DNA of 64,000 nt from Agromyces rhizosphaerae (GTDB lineage: Bacteria > Actinomycetota > Actinomycetes > Actinomycetales > Microbacteriaceae): contig NZ_BSDP01000001.1 of the NCBI RefSeq assembly GCF_027925245.1, positions 1,240,001 through 1,304,000 on the forward strand, read 5' to 3'. Below the pieces are notes generated by a model. That model made no database searches. It worked only from the letters and a program-made list of their open reading frames with translations, and was not told where the DNA came from. Below are positions 15,570 through 23,823 of the stretch, in pieces (position 1 is the first letter of the stretch; each line of letters begins with the position of its first letter). The position numbers were made by a program, and so were the translations under genes.

Positions 15570-16712
15570 TCAGCGGTGGGCGCTCGCGACCTCCACGACC
15601 CGCGCCCCGCCGATCCACACCCCGCGGATGCGGCGGGAGGCGGAGATGTCGTCGGTCGGGTCGCCATCGACGAGGACCAGGTCCGCGCGCAGGCCGGCGC
15701 GGATGCGGCCGCGGTCGTCAAGACCGTACACATCCGCTGCGGCGGATCCGGCGCCCCGCAGCGCCTCGACGGGCGTGAGGCCCGCGGCCACGAGTCGGCC
15801 GAGCTCGTCATGCAGCGACTCGCCGAACGGCACCTGGTGCGGCACGTTGGCGTTGTCGTTCGCGTCGGTGCCGACGAGTACTCGGCTCCCCTCGTCGCGG
15901 AACGCGCGCACCGTCGCCTCGGCGAACCGGTAGTCCATCCGCGCCGCCGGCACGAGCGCGCCGATGATCTTCATCAGCAGCCGCCCGCCGACCGTCTCGA
16001 CGATGCCGTGCATCATGCCCAGCGTCGGGATGATGACGGTGCCGTTGCGGGCGATGAGCGCGCGGGCCTCGTCGTCGGGCTCCCCTCCGAGCGCGGCATG
16101 CGTCACGATGTCGACTCCTGCATCCAGCGCCTGCCGCAGCGTGAACGTGCTCACGACGTGGGCGACCGTGAGGTAGCCGGCCTCGTGCGCAGCACTGACG
16201 AGCGCCGCGATCGTCGCGGTGTCGAGCGGCTTCGACCCGGGGAACTTGGGGTCCTCGATGATGATCTTGATGAGGTCCGAACCGTCGGCCTTCCGATCGG
16301 CGACGAAGCGCGCGGCGTCGTCGGGACCGGTGACGCCGGTGGAGGCCGGCATGCCGACCTTCTCGATGAACATCGAGCCCGGTCCGCTGGCGACATGGCC
16401 GGCGCTCCGGAGGTCGGGCACCCCGGTCTCGGCCCGCAACGCGCGGACGGTGTCGAGGTCCGGCGATCCGAGGTCGAAGATCGTGGTGATGCCCGCACGG
16501 GCGGCCGCGTCGAGCTGCTCGCGCGTGCGCGGGTGAGCGTGCGTGTCGATGAATCCGGGGAGGAGGGTCGCCCCCTCCCCGTCGATGACGACGTCCGCGC
16601 TGTCGACGGCGGTGTCCGCCGAGATGGTCTCGCCGTCGATGACGACGGCGGTCGGTTCGGAGAGCGACTCGCCGTCGAAGACGCGTACACCGGTGATTGC
16701 AGTTCGACTCAT
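15570..16712 (-). CDS. Amidohydrolase family protein (imidazolonepropionase/prolidase-like), second copy
   Basis: A 380-residue amidohydrolase. LLPGFIDTHAHP gives the HxH metal pair; LIKIIIEDP holds the bridging-lysine candidate; AHVVS, THAALGG and LVGTDANDNANVP supply the remaining His and Asp ligands; and GRIRAGLRADLVLVDGDP closes the beta-sandwich. It is a paralogue of the enzyme at 1353-2435. The start at 16712 is supported by GAGGAAG six bases upstream; longer frames lack it. It is third in a leftward group led by the decarboxylase-like gene and aldehyde dehydrogenase, under the divergent LysR gene. A role in opening a cyclic or lactone intermediate is possible; substrate unknown. Confidence 0.88.
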   Translation of the reverse strand: MSRTAITGVRVFDGESLSEPTAVVIDGETISADTAVDSADVVIDGEGATLLPGFIDTHAHPRTREQLDAAARAGITTIFDLGSPDLDTVRALRAETGVPDLRSAGHVASGPGSMFIEKVGMPASTGVTGPDDAARFVADRKADGSDLIKIIIEDPKFPGSKPLDTATIAALVSAAHEAGYLTVAHVVSTFTLRQALDAGVDIVTHAALGGEPDDEARALIARNGTVIIPTLGMMHGIVETVGGRLLMKIIGALVPAARMDYRFAEATVRAFRDEGSRVLVGTDANDNANVPHQVPFGESLHDELGRLVAAGLTPVEALRGAGSAAADVYGLDDRGRIRAGLRADLVLVDGDPTDDISASRRIRGVWIGGARVVEVASAHR

Positions 16713-16764
16713 GGGACTTCCTCGTCTCAAGGTGCGGTGGGTGGTGGTGGGTGGAACGTCTGGG

Positions 16765-18237
16765 TCAGAAGGGGTACCGACCCGGCTGGCTGCTGACCGT
16801 GGTCATCCTGACCTCGGTGAAGTCGTCGATGGCGTAGTGGCCCGACCTCCCCCAGCCGGACGCCTTGACCCCGCCGACGGGCAGTGCGGCTTCGCTCGCC
16901 ATCGTGGGGGCGTTGACGTGCACGATGCCGGCATCGAACCGATCGGCGATGTCGAGCCCGCGGGATCGGTCCCGGGTCATGATCGCTGCGGTGAGCCCGT
17001 ACGGCGTGTCCTGCGCCTCGGCGATCGCGGCCTGTTCGTCGTCGAACGCCTGGACGACCAGCAGCGGCCCGAACGTCTCGTCCTTCCCGGTGGTGCAGAT
17101 CGCGTCCGAGGGCACGTCGGTGAGGATCGTCGGCTCGTAGAGGCGCCCCTCGGCGCGACCACCGGTGACGATCGTGGCACCGCGGTCGACGGCGTCCTGC
17201 ACGCGCTCGTCGATCTGGGCGACGGCGCGGTCGTTGATGAGCGGTCCGATGACGACCCCGGGATCGGTCGGGTCACCGACCGGGAGCTGCCGCACGCGGT
17301 CGGCGAGGCGGGCGACGAACTCGTCGTGCAGCGCTCGTGCGACGTACACCTTGCGGGAGTTCATGCACACCTGGCCCTGATGCAGGAACGCGCCGAACGT
17401 CACGGCCTTCGCGGCCTCCTCGATGTCGGCGTCGTCGAGCACGAGCACCGGGTTGAATCCGCCGAGCTCGAGCACCATCCGCTTGAGCGCGCGGCCGGCG
17501 CGCTCGCCGAGCACGCGGGCCGTCCGGTCGGAACCCGTGAAGTTGATGCAGCGCACCGCGGGGCTGTCGAAGAACACGTCCGCGATCGCAGGTGCGTCCC
17601 CGGGCGCATGCGTCACGACGTTGAAGGTCCCGGGTGGGAACCCGGCCTCCTCGAGGATCTCGGCGTGGACGAGGCCGGCCGACATCGGCGCCTCCTCCGA
17701 CGGCTTGATCACCGTGGTGTTGCCGAACGCCATGGGCAGCAGAAAGGTGCGCCATGCGAGGTAGAACGCCCCGTTCCAGGGAGTGAACCCGGCCACCACG
17801 CCGAGCGGCTTGCGGGTGACCGTGGCGGTCCTGCCGGGGACGTCGCTGCGCAGCACGTCTCCGTACGGGAGGTACCCCCAACCTGCGGCCTGGCGCAGCA
17901 TCGCGGCGGACAAACGGATCTGGTAGGTCGAGAACGCGCGGCTCGCACCGCCTTCGACGGCCATGAGCCGGACGAGCTCCTCCTGCCGTCGCTCCACGAT
18001 GTCCGCCGCCCGGAGGAACAAGTCCTGACGTGCGCCCGGTGCGGCCGCGGCCCACCCCGGGAACGCGGCGGCCGCTGCGGCGACGGCCGCCTCGGCCTCG
18101 GCGGCGCCGCCCGCGGCGGCCCGGGCCACGAGGGCGTCATCGAGCGGGTTCCGCACGTCGAACGTCGGGCCGGTCGGGTCGGTCCATCGTCCGTCGATGA
18201 AGTGGGAGGTGCGGCGTGGTGATGCTGGTGCGGTCAT
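16765..18237 (-). CDS. Aldehyde dehydrogenase (benzaldehyde/vanillin-dehydrogenase-like)
   Basis: A 490-residue NAD(P)-dependent aldehyde dehydrogenase. Visible catalytic elements: Asn155 in FTPWNGAF, Lys178 in VIKPSEEAP, Glu257 in LELGGFNP and the nucleophile Cys291 in GQVCMNS. The GQVCMNS and ELGGFNP variants resemble benzaldehyde, vanillin or succinate-semialdehyde type members. It would oxidise an aromatic or aliphatic aldehyde from the pathway to the acid. It lies between the decarboxylase-like gene (10-base gap) and the amidohydrolase in one leftward transcription unit. Confidence 0.95.
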   Translation of the reverse strand: MTAPASPRRTSHFIDGRWTDPTGPTFDVRNPLDDALVARAAAGGAAEAEAAVAAAAAAFPGWAAAAPGARQDLFLRAADIVERRQEELVRLMAVEGGASRAFSTYQIRLSAAMLRQAAGWGYLPYGDVLRSDVPGRTATVTRKPLGVVAGFTPWNGAFYLAWRTFLLPMAFGNTTVIKPSEEAPMSAGLVHAEILEEAGFPPGTFNVVTHAPGDAPAIADVFFDSPAVRCINFTGSDRTARVLGERAGRALKRMVLELGGFNPVLVLDDADIEEAAKAVTFGAFLHQGQVCMNSRKVYVARALHDEFVARLADRVRQLPVGDPTDPGVVIGPLINDRAVAQIDERVQDAVDRGATIVTGGRAEGRLYEPTILTDVPSDAICTTGKDETFGPLLVVQAFDDEQAAIAEAQDTPYGLTAAIMTRDRSRGLDIADRFDAGIVHVNAPTMASEAALPVGGVKASGWGRSGHYAIDDFTEVRMTTVSSQPGRYPF

Positions 18238-18247
18238 GGTGCGGTCC

Positions 18248-19201
18248 TCAGATGCTCAACAGTGCTTCGGCGTTCTCGTGTGCGATCTTCTCCCGATCGG
18301 AGGGTGTCAGGGGCGCGTCACGCAGGTGCGCGGTCGCGCGCGAACTGCTCGCGAACGGATGGTCCACCGAGAACAGCACGTGGTCGGCGCCGAACGTCGA
18401 GAGCGCGCACTCGAGGGGCGCGTCGGAGAAGTACCCGGACGTCGTGAGGTACACGTTGCGCCGCAGGGTGTCGGCCACCGTCAGGGAGTGGCCGGTGACC
18501 ACCGGACCGAGCATGTCCTGGATCCGGTCGAGGTGGAAGGGAAGCCCCTCCCCCATGTGCCCCACGATCACCGTGAGGTCCGGCAGCTCCTCGAACACTC
18601 CGGCGGCGACCATCCGCAGGACGTGCATGCCGCACTCGGAGTGCCACCCCCAACCGGACGTGGACAGGCATGCCTGCACGGCCGGGGAGAGGTTCGAGTA
18701 GTAGGCGTCGAGCACCGTGGTGGGCGGGGGCGCCGGATGCAGGTAGACGGGCACGCCGAGACGCGACGCGGTCTCGAGCACGGGCCGTACCGATGGGTCG
18801 TCGAGGAAGACGCCGTCGGTCTGCCCGTGGATCATCGCACCGACGAACCCGAGCTCCTCGACGCACCGGGCGAGTTCGGCGGCCGCGTCGCGAGGCGCCG
18901 TCATCGAGAGGGAGGCGAACGCCCGGTAGCGGTCCGGATGCCGCGACACGGCCGCGGCCAGTCTGGCGTTCAGCTCGCGGCTCAGCGGCACCGACCTGGC
19001 GGGCTCGAGGTTCTGCACGAGCCAGCCCAGCGCCGAGAGCACCTGCACGTCGATGCCAGCCTCGTCCATGATGCGCAGGCGCCCCTCGTCCAGCTCGTCG
19101 AGGTCGGGGATCTTCGCGCCGGCGCGCAGCCCGAAGTCGAGCTGCTCCGATTCGATCAGGTCGCGGGGGAACATGTGCTCCTCGAGGGCGATGACCTTCA
19201 C
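18248..19201 (-). CDS. Amidohydrolase_2 family decarboxylase (gamma-resorcylate/dihydroxybenzoate decarboxylase-like)
   Basis: A 317-residue ACMSD/resorcylate-decarboxylase-like protein. Metal and catalytic residues visible are Glu7 and His9 in MKVIALEEHM, His155 in VYLHPAPPP, His215 in VIVGHMGEGLPF and Asp280 in LFSVDHPFA, the pattern of non-oxidative aromatic decarboxylases. It could remove the carboxylate of a hydroxybenzoate to give a resorcinol or catechol for the FAD hydroxylases. The GTG start at 19201 has GGAG six bases upstream and gives the family-typical N terminus; ATG 19213 is an alternative. It is first in the decarboxylase-aldehyde dehydrogenase-amidohydrolase unit, divergent from lysR. 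Confidence 0.88.
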   Translation of the reverse strand: MKVIALEEHMFPRDLIESEQLDFGLRAGAKIPDLDELDEGRLRIMDEAGIDVQVLSALGWLVQNLEPARSVPLSRELNARLAAAVSRHPDRYRAFASLSMTAPRDAAAELARCVEELGFVGAMIHGQTDGVFLDDPSVRPVLETASRLGVPVYLHPAPPPTTVLDAYYSNLSPAVQACLSTSGWGWHSECGMHVLRMVAAGVFEELPDLTVIVGHMGEGLPFHLDRIQDMLGPVVTGHSLTVADTLRRNVYLTTSGYFSDAPLECALSTFGADHVLFSVDHPFASSSRATAHLRDAPLTPSDREKIAHENAEALLSI

Positions 19202-19252
19202 GCGGCGCTCCATTTCTGTCGGTACGGCTACCGTGACACCGGGCCAGCTATA

Positions 19253-19272
19253 TGTCCAATGCATTGCAGACA
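19253..19272. promoter_or_regulatory. LysR-region dyad around CAATGCATTG
   Basis: A perfect 10-bp palindrome CAATGCATTG (19257-19266) flanked by TGTC and GACA lies in the 79-base gap between the divergent decarboxylase and lysR genes, ending eight bases before the lysR ATG. LysR regulators typically bind such divergent intergenic dyads. Assignment is inference from position. Confidence 0.5.
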
Positions 19273-19280
19273 GAGCTACT

Positions 19281-20192
19281 ATGTTCGTCGTGCATATCGA
19301 GAACCTGGACCTGAACCTCCTGAAGGCGCTCGAGATCCTGCTGGACGAGCGTCACATCTCTCGAGCCGCGACGCGCGCGCACATCACGCAGCCGGCGATG
19401 AGCCGCGCGCTCGCTCGCCTCCGCGTCGCCTGCGACGACGAGCTGCTCGTCCGTACGCCGGCCGGCTACGAACTGACCGCCCGCGCTCGCACGCTCCAGG
19501 ACGAACTCATCGGCGTCATGCGCAGCATCAGGGCGATGTTCGACGACATCGACTTCGACCCGAGCACGGCGTCGGGCTCGCTGCGCATCGCCGCGTCGGA
19601 CTACCCCGTCAGCCTCCTCGGAAGTCGCCTCTTCCCGACCTTCACCCGGGAGGCCCCGAAGATGTCCCTCATCGTCACCCCGGTCGCCCCGTCGTCGTTC
19701 GTCGACCTCGACCAGGGCCGTGTGGATCTCGTTCTCACTCCGCTCGCGGCTCCCGAACACCTCGCGAGGCAGCCGATGTTCACCGAGGACTTCGTCTGCG
19801 TGCTGGCGCGCTCGAACCCGCTCCGCGCCGAACGATTGACCGTGGACGACCTCACGTCGCACGGCCTCGCCAGCGTCGGCGGGATGCACCCGCAGCAGAC
19901 GATCGTGCTCGATCAGCTCGAGCGCCTCGGCGCACACGCCACCGCCGAGATCAGGGTCCCCACGTTCAGCGCGGCGATCAGCGCGGTCCGGGACACCGAC
20001 CTCATCGCGGTGCTCCCCCGCCGGTTCGCGAACCGCCACGCCGACGAGGCCGTCCGGATCGCCGAGGCCCCCGAGGAGATCGCCGGCTTCTCGTACTGGA
20101 TGCTCTGGCATCCCCGCGTCACGGACGACCGCGAGCACCAGTGGCTGCGCTCGCTCGTCCTGCGGGTGGCCGAGGAGGCGACCGCCGACTGA
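19281..20192 (+). CDS. LysR-family transcriptional regulator
   Basis: A 303-residue regulator. The N-terminal winged helix (about 8-66) reads LDLNLLKALEILLDE...RAHITQPAMSRALARLR, with the substrate domain from about residue 95 (SGSLRIAASDYP) to FANRHADEAVRIAEAP. The NLDLNLLKALE start resembles the NodD/PcpR-type subgroup that senses phenolics. ATG 19281 is used; GTG 19290 is possible. It is divergent from the decarboxylase/aldehyde dehydrogenase/amidohydrolase unit, with a dyad in the short gap, so it likely activates that unit in response to a pathway aromatic. It converges with the hydrolase at 20229. Confidence 0.92.
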   Translation: MFVVHIENLDLNLLKALEILLDERHISRAATRAHITQPAMSRALARLRVACDDELLVRTPAGYELTARARTLQDELIGVMRSIRAMFDDIDFDPSTASGSLRIAASDYPVSLLGSRLFPTFTREAPKMSLIVTPVAPSSFVDLDQGRVDLVLTPLAAPEHLARQPMFTEDFVCVLARSNPLRAERLTVDDLTSHGLASVGGMHPQQTIVLDQLERLGAHATAEIRVPTFSAAISAVRDTDLIAVLPRRFANRHADEAVRIAEAPEEIAGFSYWMLWHPRVTDDREHQWLRSLVLRVAEEATAD

Positions 20193-20198
20193 CGGATG

Positions 20199-20224
20199 GC
20201 GCGCGACGACCGTCGCGCAGCGCC
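20199..20224. terminator. Hairpin between convergent lysR and hydrolase genes
   Basis: GCGCGAC (20201-20207) pairs with GTCGCGC (20212-20218) around a 4-base loop. It is extended by an outer GGCGC/GCGCC match and lies between the two stop codons. Probably a shared terminator; no T-run. Confidence 0.45.
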
Positions 20225-20228
20225 GGAC

Positions 20229-21059
20229 TCACGGCTCGAGCTGCCCGAGGAAGCCACCCGCCGCGGCGAGGGCCTCGTCGAAGCGGTCGCGGTGGACGTT
20301 GTGGCCCGCGTCCGCGACGTGCACGAGTTCACCGCGCGCCATGAGCCCCACCGCCTCGGCGGCGACATCCGCAGTCACGCGCCCGCCGAGATGCGCGTCG
20401 CCGGTGAGCAGCAGCGCCGGGCATCGCACCCGTGCCGCGACGCTGCGCCAGTCGCGCCCGAGCGATGCGTACAGCGCCAGTGCGGCCGGGTCGAACTGCG
20501 CCTTCGTCTCCGCCCACGGCGCGAGTTCACTGTCGTGCCAGTGCGGATTCGCCTCCCGCGCCAGCGCGATCCGCGCCTCCGTCGGGATCGCCGCCATCTT
20601 CTCGAGCAGCGTCAGGAACCTGCTCCTCGGGTCGTCGCCACCGCCCGACGCGGGAACGGGTGGCGCGTCGAGGAACGGCGGATCCTCGAGCACGACCGCT
20701 GCGACCAGATCCGGGCGCATCGCGGCGACCTGCGCCGCAGTGGACGCCCCGAGCGAGTGACCCCAGATGCGCACGGGTGCCAGGCGGAGCCCCTCGATCA
20801 GCGAGATCGCATCCGCCGCGAGCAGCGGGACGGAGATCTCGCCGTGGACGCGTCGGCTCAGCCCATGCCCGCGCGCATCCGGCATCACGATGTCGAAGCG
20901 GTCGACGAACTCGTCGGCCACACGCGTCCAGACCGCACCGCCGTCGGAGATTCCGTGCAGCATGAGCAGGGCCGGCGCCCCGGCGCGACCCCGGCGCCGG
21001 TAGTGGAGCGAGCCGCCCGTGGTCGCGAGGTCGCGCTCGGTCCCGGTTGGCCCGGCCAT
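20229..21059 (-). CDS. Alpha/beta hydrolase
   Basis: A 276-residue alpha/beta hydrolase: LMLHGISDGG oxyanion strand (32-41), PDARGHGLS turn, nucleophile elbow GHSLG (100-104, Ser102), acid candidate in LLTGDAHLGG and catalytic His in DAGHNVH. It resembles haloalkane-dehalogenase/epoxide-hydrolase/esterase-type members rather than lipases. It is the last gene of the ABC transporter-GH3 unit; its start overlaps the GH3 stop by one base (TGATG). Its place after a glycosidase suggests cleavage of an ester or meta-cleavage product derived from the imported compound, which is inference. Confidence 0.87.
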   Translation of the reverse strand: MAGPTGTERDLATTGGSLHYRRRGRAGAPALLMLHGISDGGAVWTRVADEFVDRFDIVMPDARGHGLSRRVHGEISVPLLAADAISLIEGLRLAPVRIWGHSLGASTAAQVAAMRPDLVAAVVLEDPPFLDAPPVPASGGGDDPRSRFLTLLEKMAAIPTEARIALAREANPHWHDSELAPWAETKAQFDPAALALYASLGRDWRSVAARVRCPALLLTGDAHLGGRVTADVAAEAVGLMARGELVHVADAGHNVHRDRFDEALAAAGGFLGQLEP

Positions 21060-22879
21060 CAGACCGCCAGGCCGTGACCGAACGCGAAGAGCGGGTCGGC
21101 GGTGTCGAACGGAACGTCCGGCCGCGACGCCTCGACCGCCGCCATGGAGCGTGGCAGGTCGAACGGCAGTCGGCCCTCGGAACGACTCGCGCCCGTGACC
21201 ACGTCGAGGAGTGCTGCCGCTCCGGCACCCCAGTTCACGGTCACCGCCGCTGCCGACGCGACGAGCGGCTCGAGGATCGCCGGCCGATCGGCATAGACGT
21301 CGACGACCGTCGGCACCTGCTCCGCGACCTCGCGGACATGGTCGATCTCGTACGCGGGGAACTCGAGCGAGCCCGCGTGGAAGAAGTTCTCGAACACGGT
21401 CGCGCGTTCCTCGAACGGCGCCCTGAGACGCAGGATGGCGACGTCGGCCTCGGCAGGCGAGGAGACGACCTCGCCGTAGCCCGCCGCGACGTCGGCATCG
21501 ATTCCCTCGACGTACAGCCGCGCGCCGCGCGGGACGGGCAGGATCGGCGCGTCGGCGTCACCGTCCGCTCGGTCGCGCGTGCGGTTGGTGAGCACCGTGA
21601 TCGCTGCGCGCTGGGCGGCCTCGCCGGCTGCTCGGAAGTCCGCGCGGCCGACGAGCTCATCGGCCGCGTCCTCGTCGACGTACGGATCGTCGAACAGCCC
21701 GAGTTCGAACTTCTCGCGCAACAGGCGCCGGACCGAGACATCCAACCGCTCGACCGACACCTCGCCGGTCTCGACCAGCCCGACCAGGATGTCGGTGCAC
21801 GCCTCGCCGCCGAACTGGTCGACACCGGCCTCGATCGCCGTGCGCATCCGCTCGGACGCGGTGAGGTGCTCGACGCCCCAGGCCTTGGCCGGCAGCGGGT
21901 CCCCGAAGATCTCGGCGTCGGAGATCAGGCCCCAGTCGGTGCACACCACGCCGTCGAATCCGTAGCGCTCGCGCAGCAGACCCGTGATCACCGACCGGTT
22001 GAAGCCGAAGCCGACCTCCTCGTACTCGGTGCCGACGGGCATCCCGTAGTAGGGCATGACCTGGCGGGTACCCGCCTCGAACGCGGCCTCGAACGGCTTC
22101 AGGTGCAGCTCGAACTCTCCGCCGGGGTACACCTGCTCGCGCCCGTATGCGAAGTGCGGGTCCTCGCCGTCCTTCTGCGGGCCGCCGCCCGGGAAGTGCT
22201 TCGTCATCGTCGCGACGGAGCCGGCGCCGAACGATTCGCCCTGGAAACCCCGGATGTACGCCGCCCCGAGGCGGCCGGTGAGTTCCGCGTCCTCGCCGAA
22301 GGTCGCATTCTGACGCGCCCACCGAGGCTCGGTGGCCAGGTCGACCTGCGGATGCAGCGCGACCCGGAGGCCCACGGCCGTGTACTCCTGCCGAGCGATG
22401 TCGGCGAACCGCTCGACGAGCTGCTCGTCGCGGATCGCGGCGAGACCGAGCGTCTCCGGCCACTGGGAGAACGGCCCTGCCATGATCGCCGCGCCCGGGT
22501 TGTCGCTGAACGAGTGCCGCGGATCCGTCGAGAGGGTCACCGGGATGCCCAGGCGGGTGGACGCGGCCAGCCGCTGGAGCCGGTTGTGCCAGGCGGCGAT
22601 GTCGCGACCCGTGGGCGCCCCGCCCAACAGGTTGAAGTGCGTCATCCCGCGATCGACCACCAACTCGCGCGCCGACGGCAGGGAGAAGGCCGAGTTGTCG
22701 GCGTCGAGATCGACCAGCGGGAGGACCGTGTGGAAGCAGAGCCCGGCCTTCTCCGCCACGGTCATCTCGTTCAGCAGCAGCTCCACGCGATCGCTGATCG
22801 GCAGGCTCCGGTCGAGCCACGGCCGAGCGTGCTCGGTCCGGGCCGCGGGAGGGTTCGACTGATCGGTGGTGGTGGGCAT
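21059..22879 (-). CDS. Glycoside hydrolase family 3 protein
   Basis: A 606-residue GH3 enzyme. The (beta/alpha)8 N-terminal domain has KHFPGGGP (227-234) and the nucleophile Asp315 in GVVCTDWGL; the C-terminal alpha/beta sandwich (about 400-600) includes the PAEADVAILRLR and DVYADRPAIL strands. No signal peptide is apparent, so it is probably cytoplasmic, acting on an imported beta-glucoside or similar conjugate. The start at 22879 has AAGGAG upstream; a longer frame to 22972 does not. It follows the ABC transporter genes and overlaps the alpha/beta hydrolase by one base, pointing to deglycosylation of the transported compound as a first catabolic step (inference). Confidence 0.9.
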   Translation of the reverse strand: MPTTTDQSNPPAARTEHARPWLDRSLPISDRVELLLNEMTVAEKAGLCFHTVLPLVDLDADNSAFSLPSARELVVDRGMTHFNLLGGAPTGRDIAAWHNRLQRLAASTRLGIPVTLSTDPRHSFSDNPGAAIMAGPFSQWPETLGLAAIRDEQLVERFADIARQEYTAVGLRVALHPQVDLATEPRWARQNATFGEDAELTGRLGAAYIRGFQGESFGAGSVATMTKHFPGGGPQKDGEDPHFAYGREQVYPGGEFELHLKPFEAAFEAGTRQVMPYYGMPVGTEYEEVGFGFNRSVITGLLRERYGFDGVVCTDWGLISDAEIFGDPLPAKAWGVEHLTASERMRTAIEAGVDQFGGEACTDILVGLVETGEVSVERLDVSVRRLLREKFELGLFDDPYVDEDAADELVGRADFRAAGEAAQRAAITVLTNRTRDRADGDADAPILPVPRGARLYVEGIDADVAAGYGEVVSSPAEADVAILRLRAPFEERATVFENFFHAGSLEFPAYEIDHVREVAEQVPTVVDVYADRPAILEPLVASAAAVTVNWGAGAAALLDVVTGASRSEGRLPFDLPRSMAAVEASRPDVPFDTADPLFAFGHGLAV

Positions 22880-22968
22880 TTCGCTCCTTCTGACGGGTGG
22901 GCGGTGGTCGGCCGGATGACGATCAGCCGGTGACGATGCGGGGGCGGACTGGTAGGGCGTCGTGGTAC

Positions 22969-23823
22969 TCACGACATCACGGCCGTCGACGGCGCCGTGA
23001 TCGACTCGCGCAGCGAGTGCCGAGCCGCGCGGCGCTCGGCCTGGGCGCGCGGGTCGGCGACCGGCGCCGCGAGGAGGAGGCGCTGCGTGTACGGATGGAC
23101 CGGCCGCGCCGTCACCTGCTCGCCATCGCCGGTCTCGACGATCTCGCCGCGATACATGACCGACACCCGGTGACTGATGTGGCGGACGACGGCGAGGTCG
23201 TGCGAGATGAAGAGGTAGGCTACCCCTGTCCGCTCCTGGACCTCGACGAGCAGGTCGAGGACCCGAGCCTGGGTCGAGAGGTCGAGCGCGGAGACGGGCT
23301 CGTCGCAGACCACCAGCCTCGGGTCCAGCGCGAGTGCCCGGGCGATGGCGATGCGCTGCCGCTGTCCTCCCGAGAACTCCCGGGGGAGCCGGCGGGCGGC
23401 GTCCGAGGGCAGGGCCACCCGCTCGAGCAGGTCGCCGACGCGGCGGCTCGCCTCCTTCGCCGCGACCCCGCGCGCCATGAGCGGCTCCGCGAGGATCTGG
23501 GCGACCGTGAGGGACGGGTTCAACGAGGAGTAGGGGTCTTGGAACACGACCTGGATCTCGCTCGCGAGTGGTCGGCGTGCACGATGCGACAGGTGACCGA
23601 TCTCCCTGCCGTCGAACACGATCTCGCCCGACGTGACGGGCGCCAGCCCGAGCACGGCGCGGCCCAGCGTCGTCTTGCCGGAGCCCGACTCGCCGACCAG
23701 GCCCAGCGACTCGCCCGGGCGGATGTCGAGGGACACCCCGGCGAGTGCGCGGAACGGTCTCGCACGGAGTCCTCGACCCGGGTACTCGACGATCAGGTCC
23801 CGGACCTTCAGCAGGCTCGTCAT
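22969..23823 (-). CDS. ABC transporter ATP-binding protein (DppF/OppF type)
   Basis: A 284-residue ATPase. Walker A is GESGSGKTT near residue 43, the Q loop is VVFQDPYSSLNP, the signature is FSGGQRQR, Walker B is LVVCDEPVSALD and the switch His lies in FISHDLAV. The C-terminal HPYTQRLLLAAP tail is the oligopeptide/dipeptide-importer extension. Two adjacent ATGs (23826, 23823) exist; 23823 has better spacing from GGGGAG, while 23826 would give an ATGA overlap with the upstream fusion gene. It provides the second ATPase half of a Dpp-like importer whose other ATPase half is fused to a permease. Confidence 0.93.
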   Translation of the reverse strand: MTSLLKVRDLIVEYPGRGLRARPFRALAGVSLDIRPGESLGLVGESGSGKTTLGRAVLGLAPVTSGEIVFDGREIGHLSHRARRPLASEIQVVFQDPYSSLNPSLTVAQILAEPLMARGVAAKEASRRVGDLLERVALPSDAARRLPREFSGGQRQRIAIARALALDPRLVVCDEPVSALDLSTQARVLDLLVEVQERTGVAYLFISHDLAVVRHISHRVSVMYRGEIVETGDGEQVTARPVHPYTQRLLLAAPVADPRAQAERRAARHSLRESITAPSTAVMS

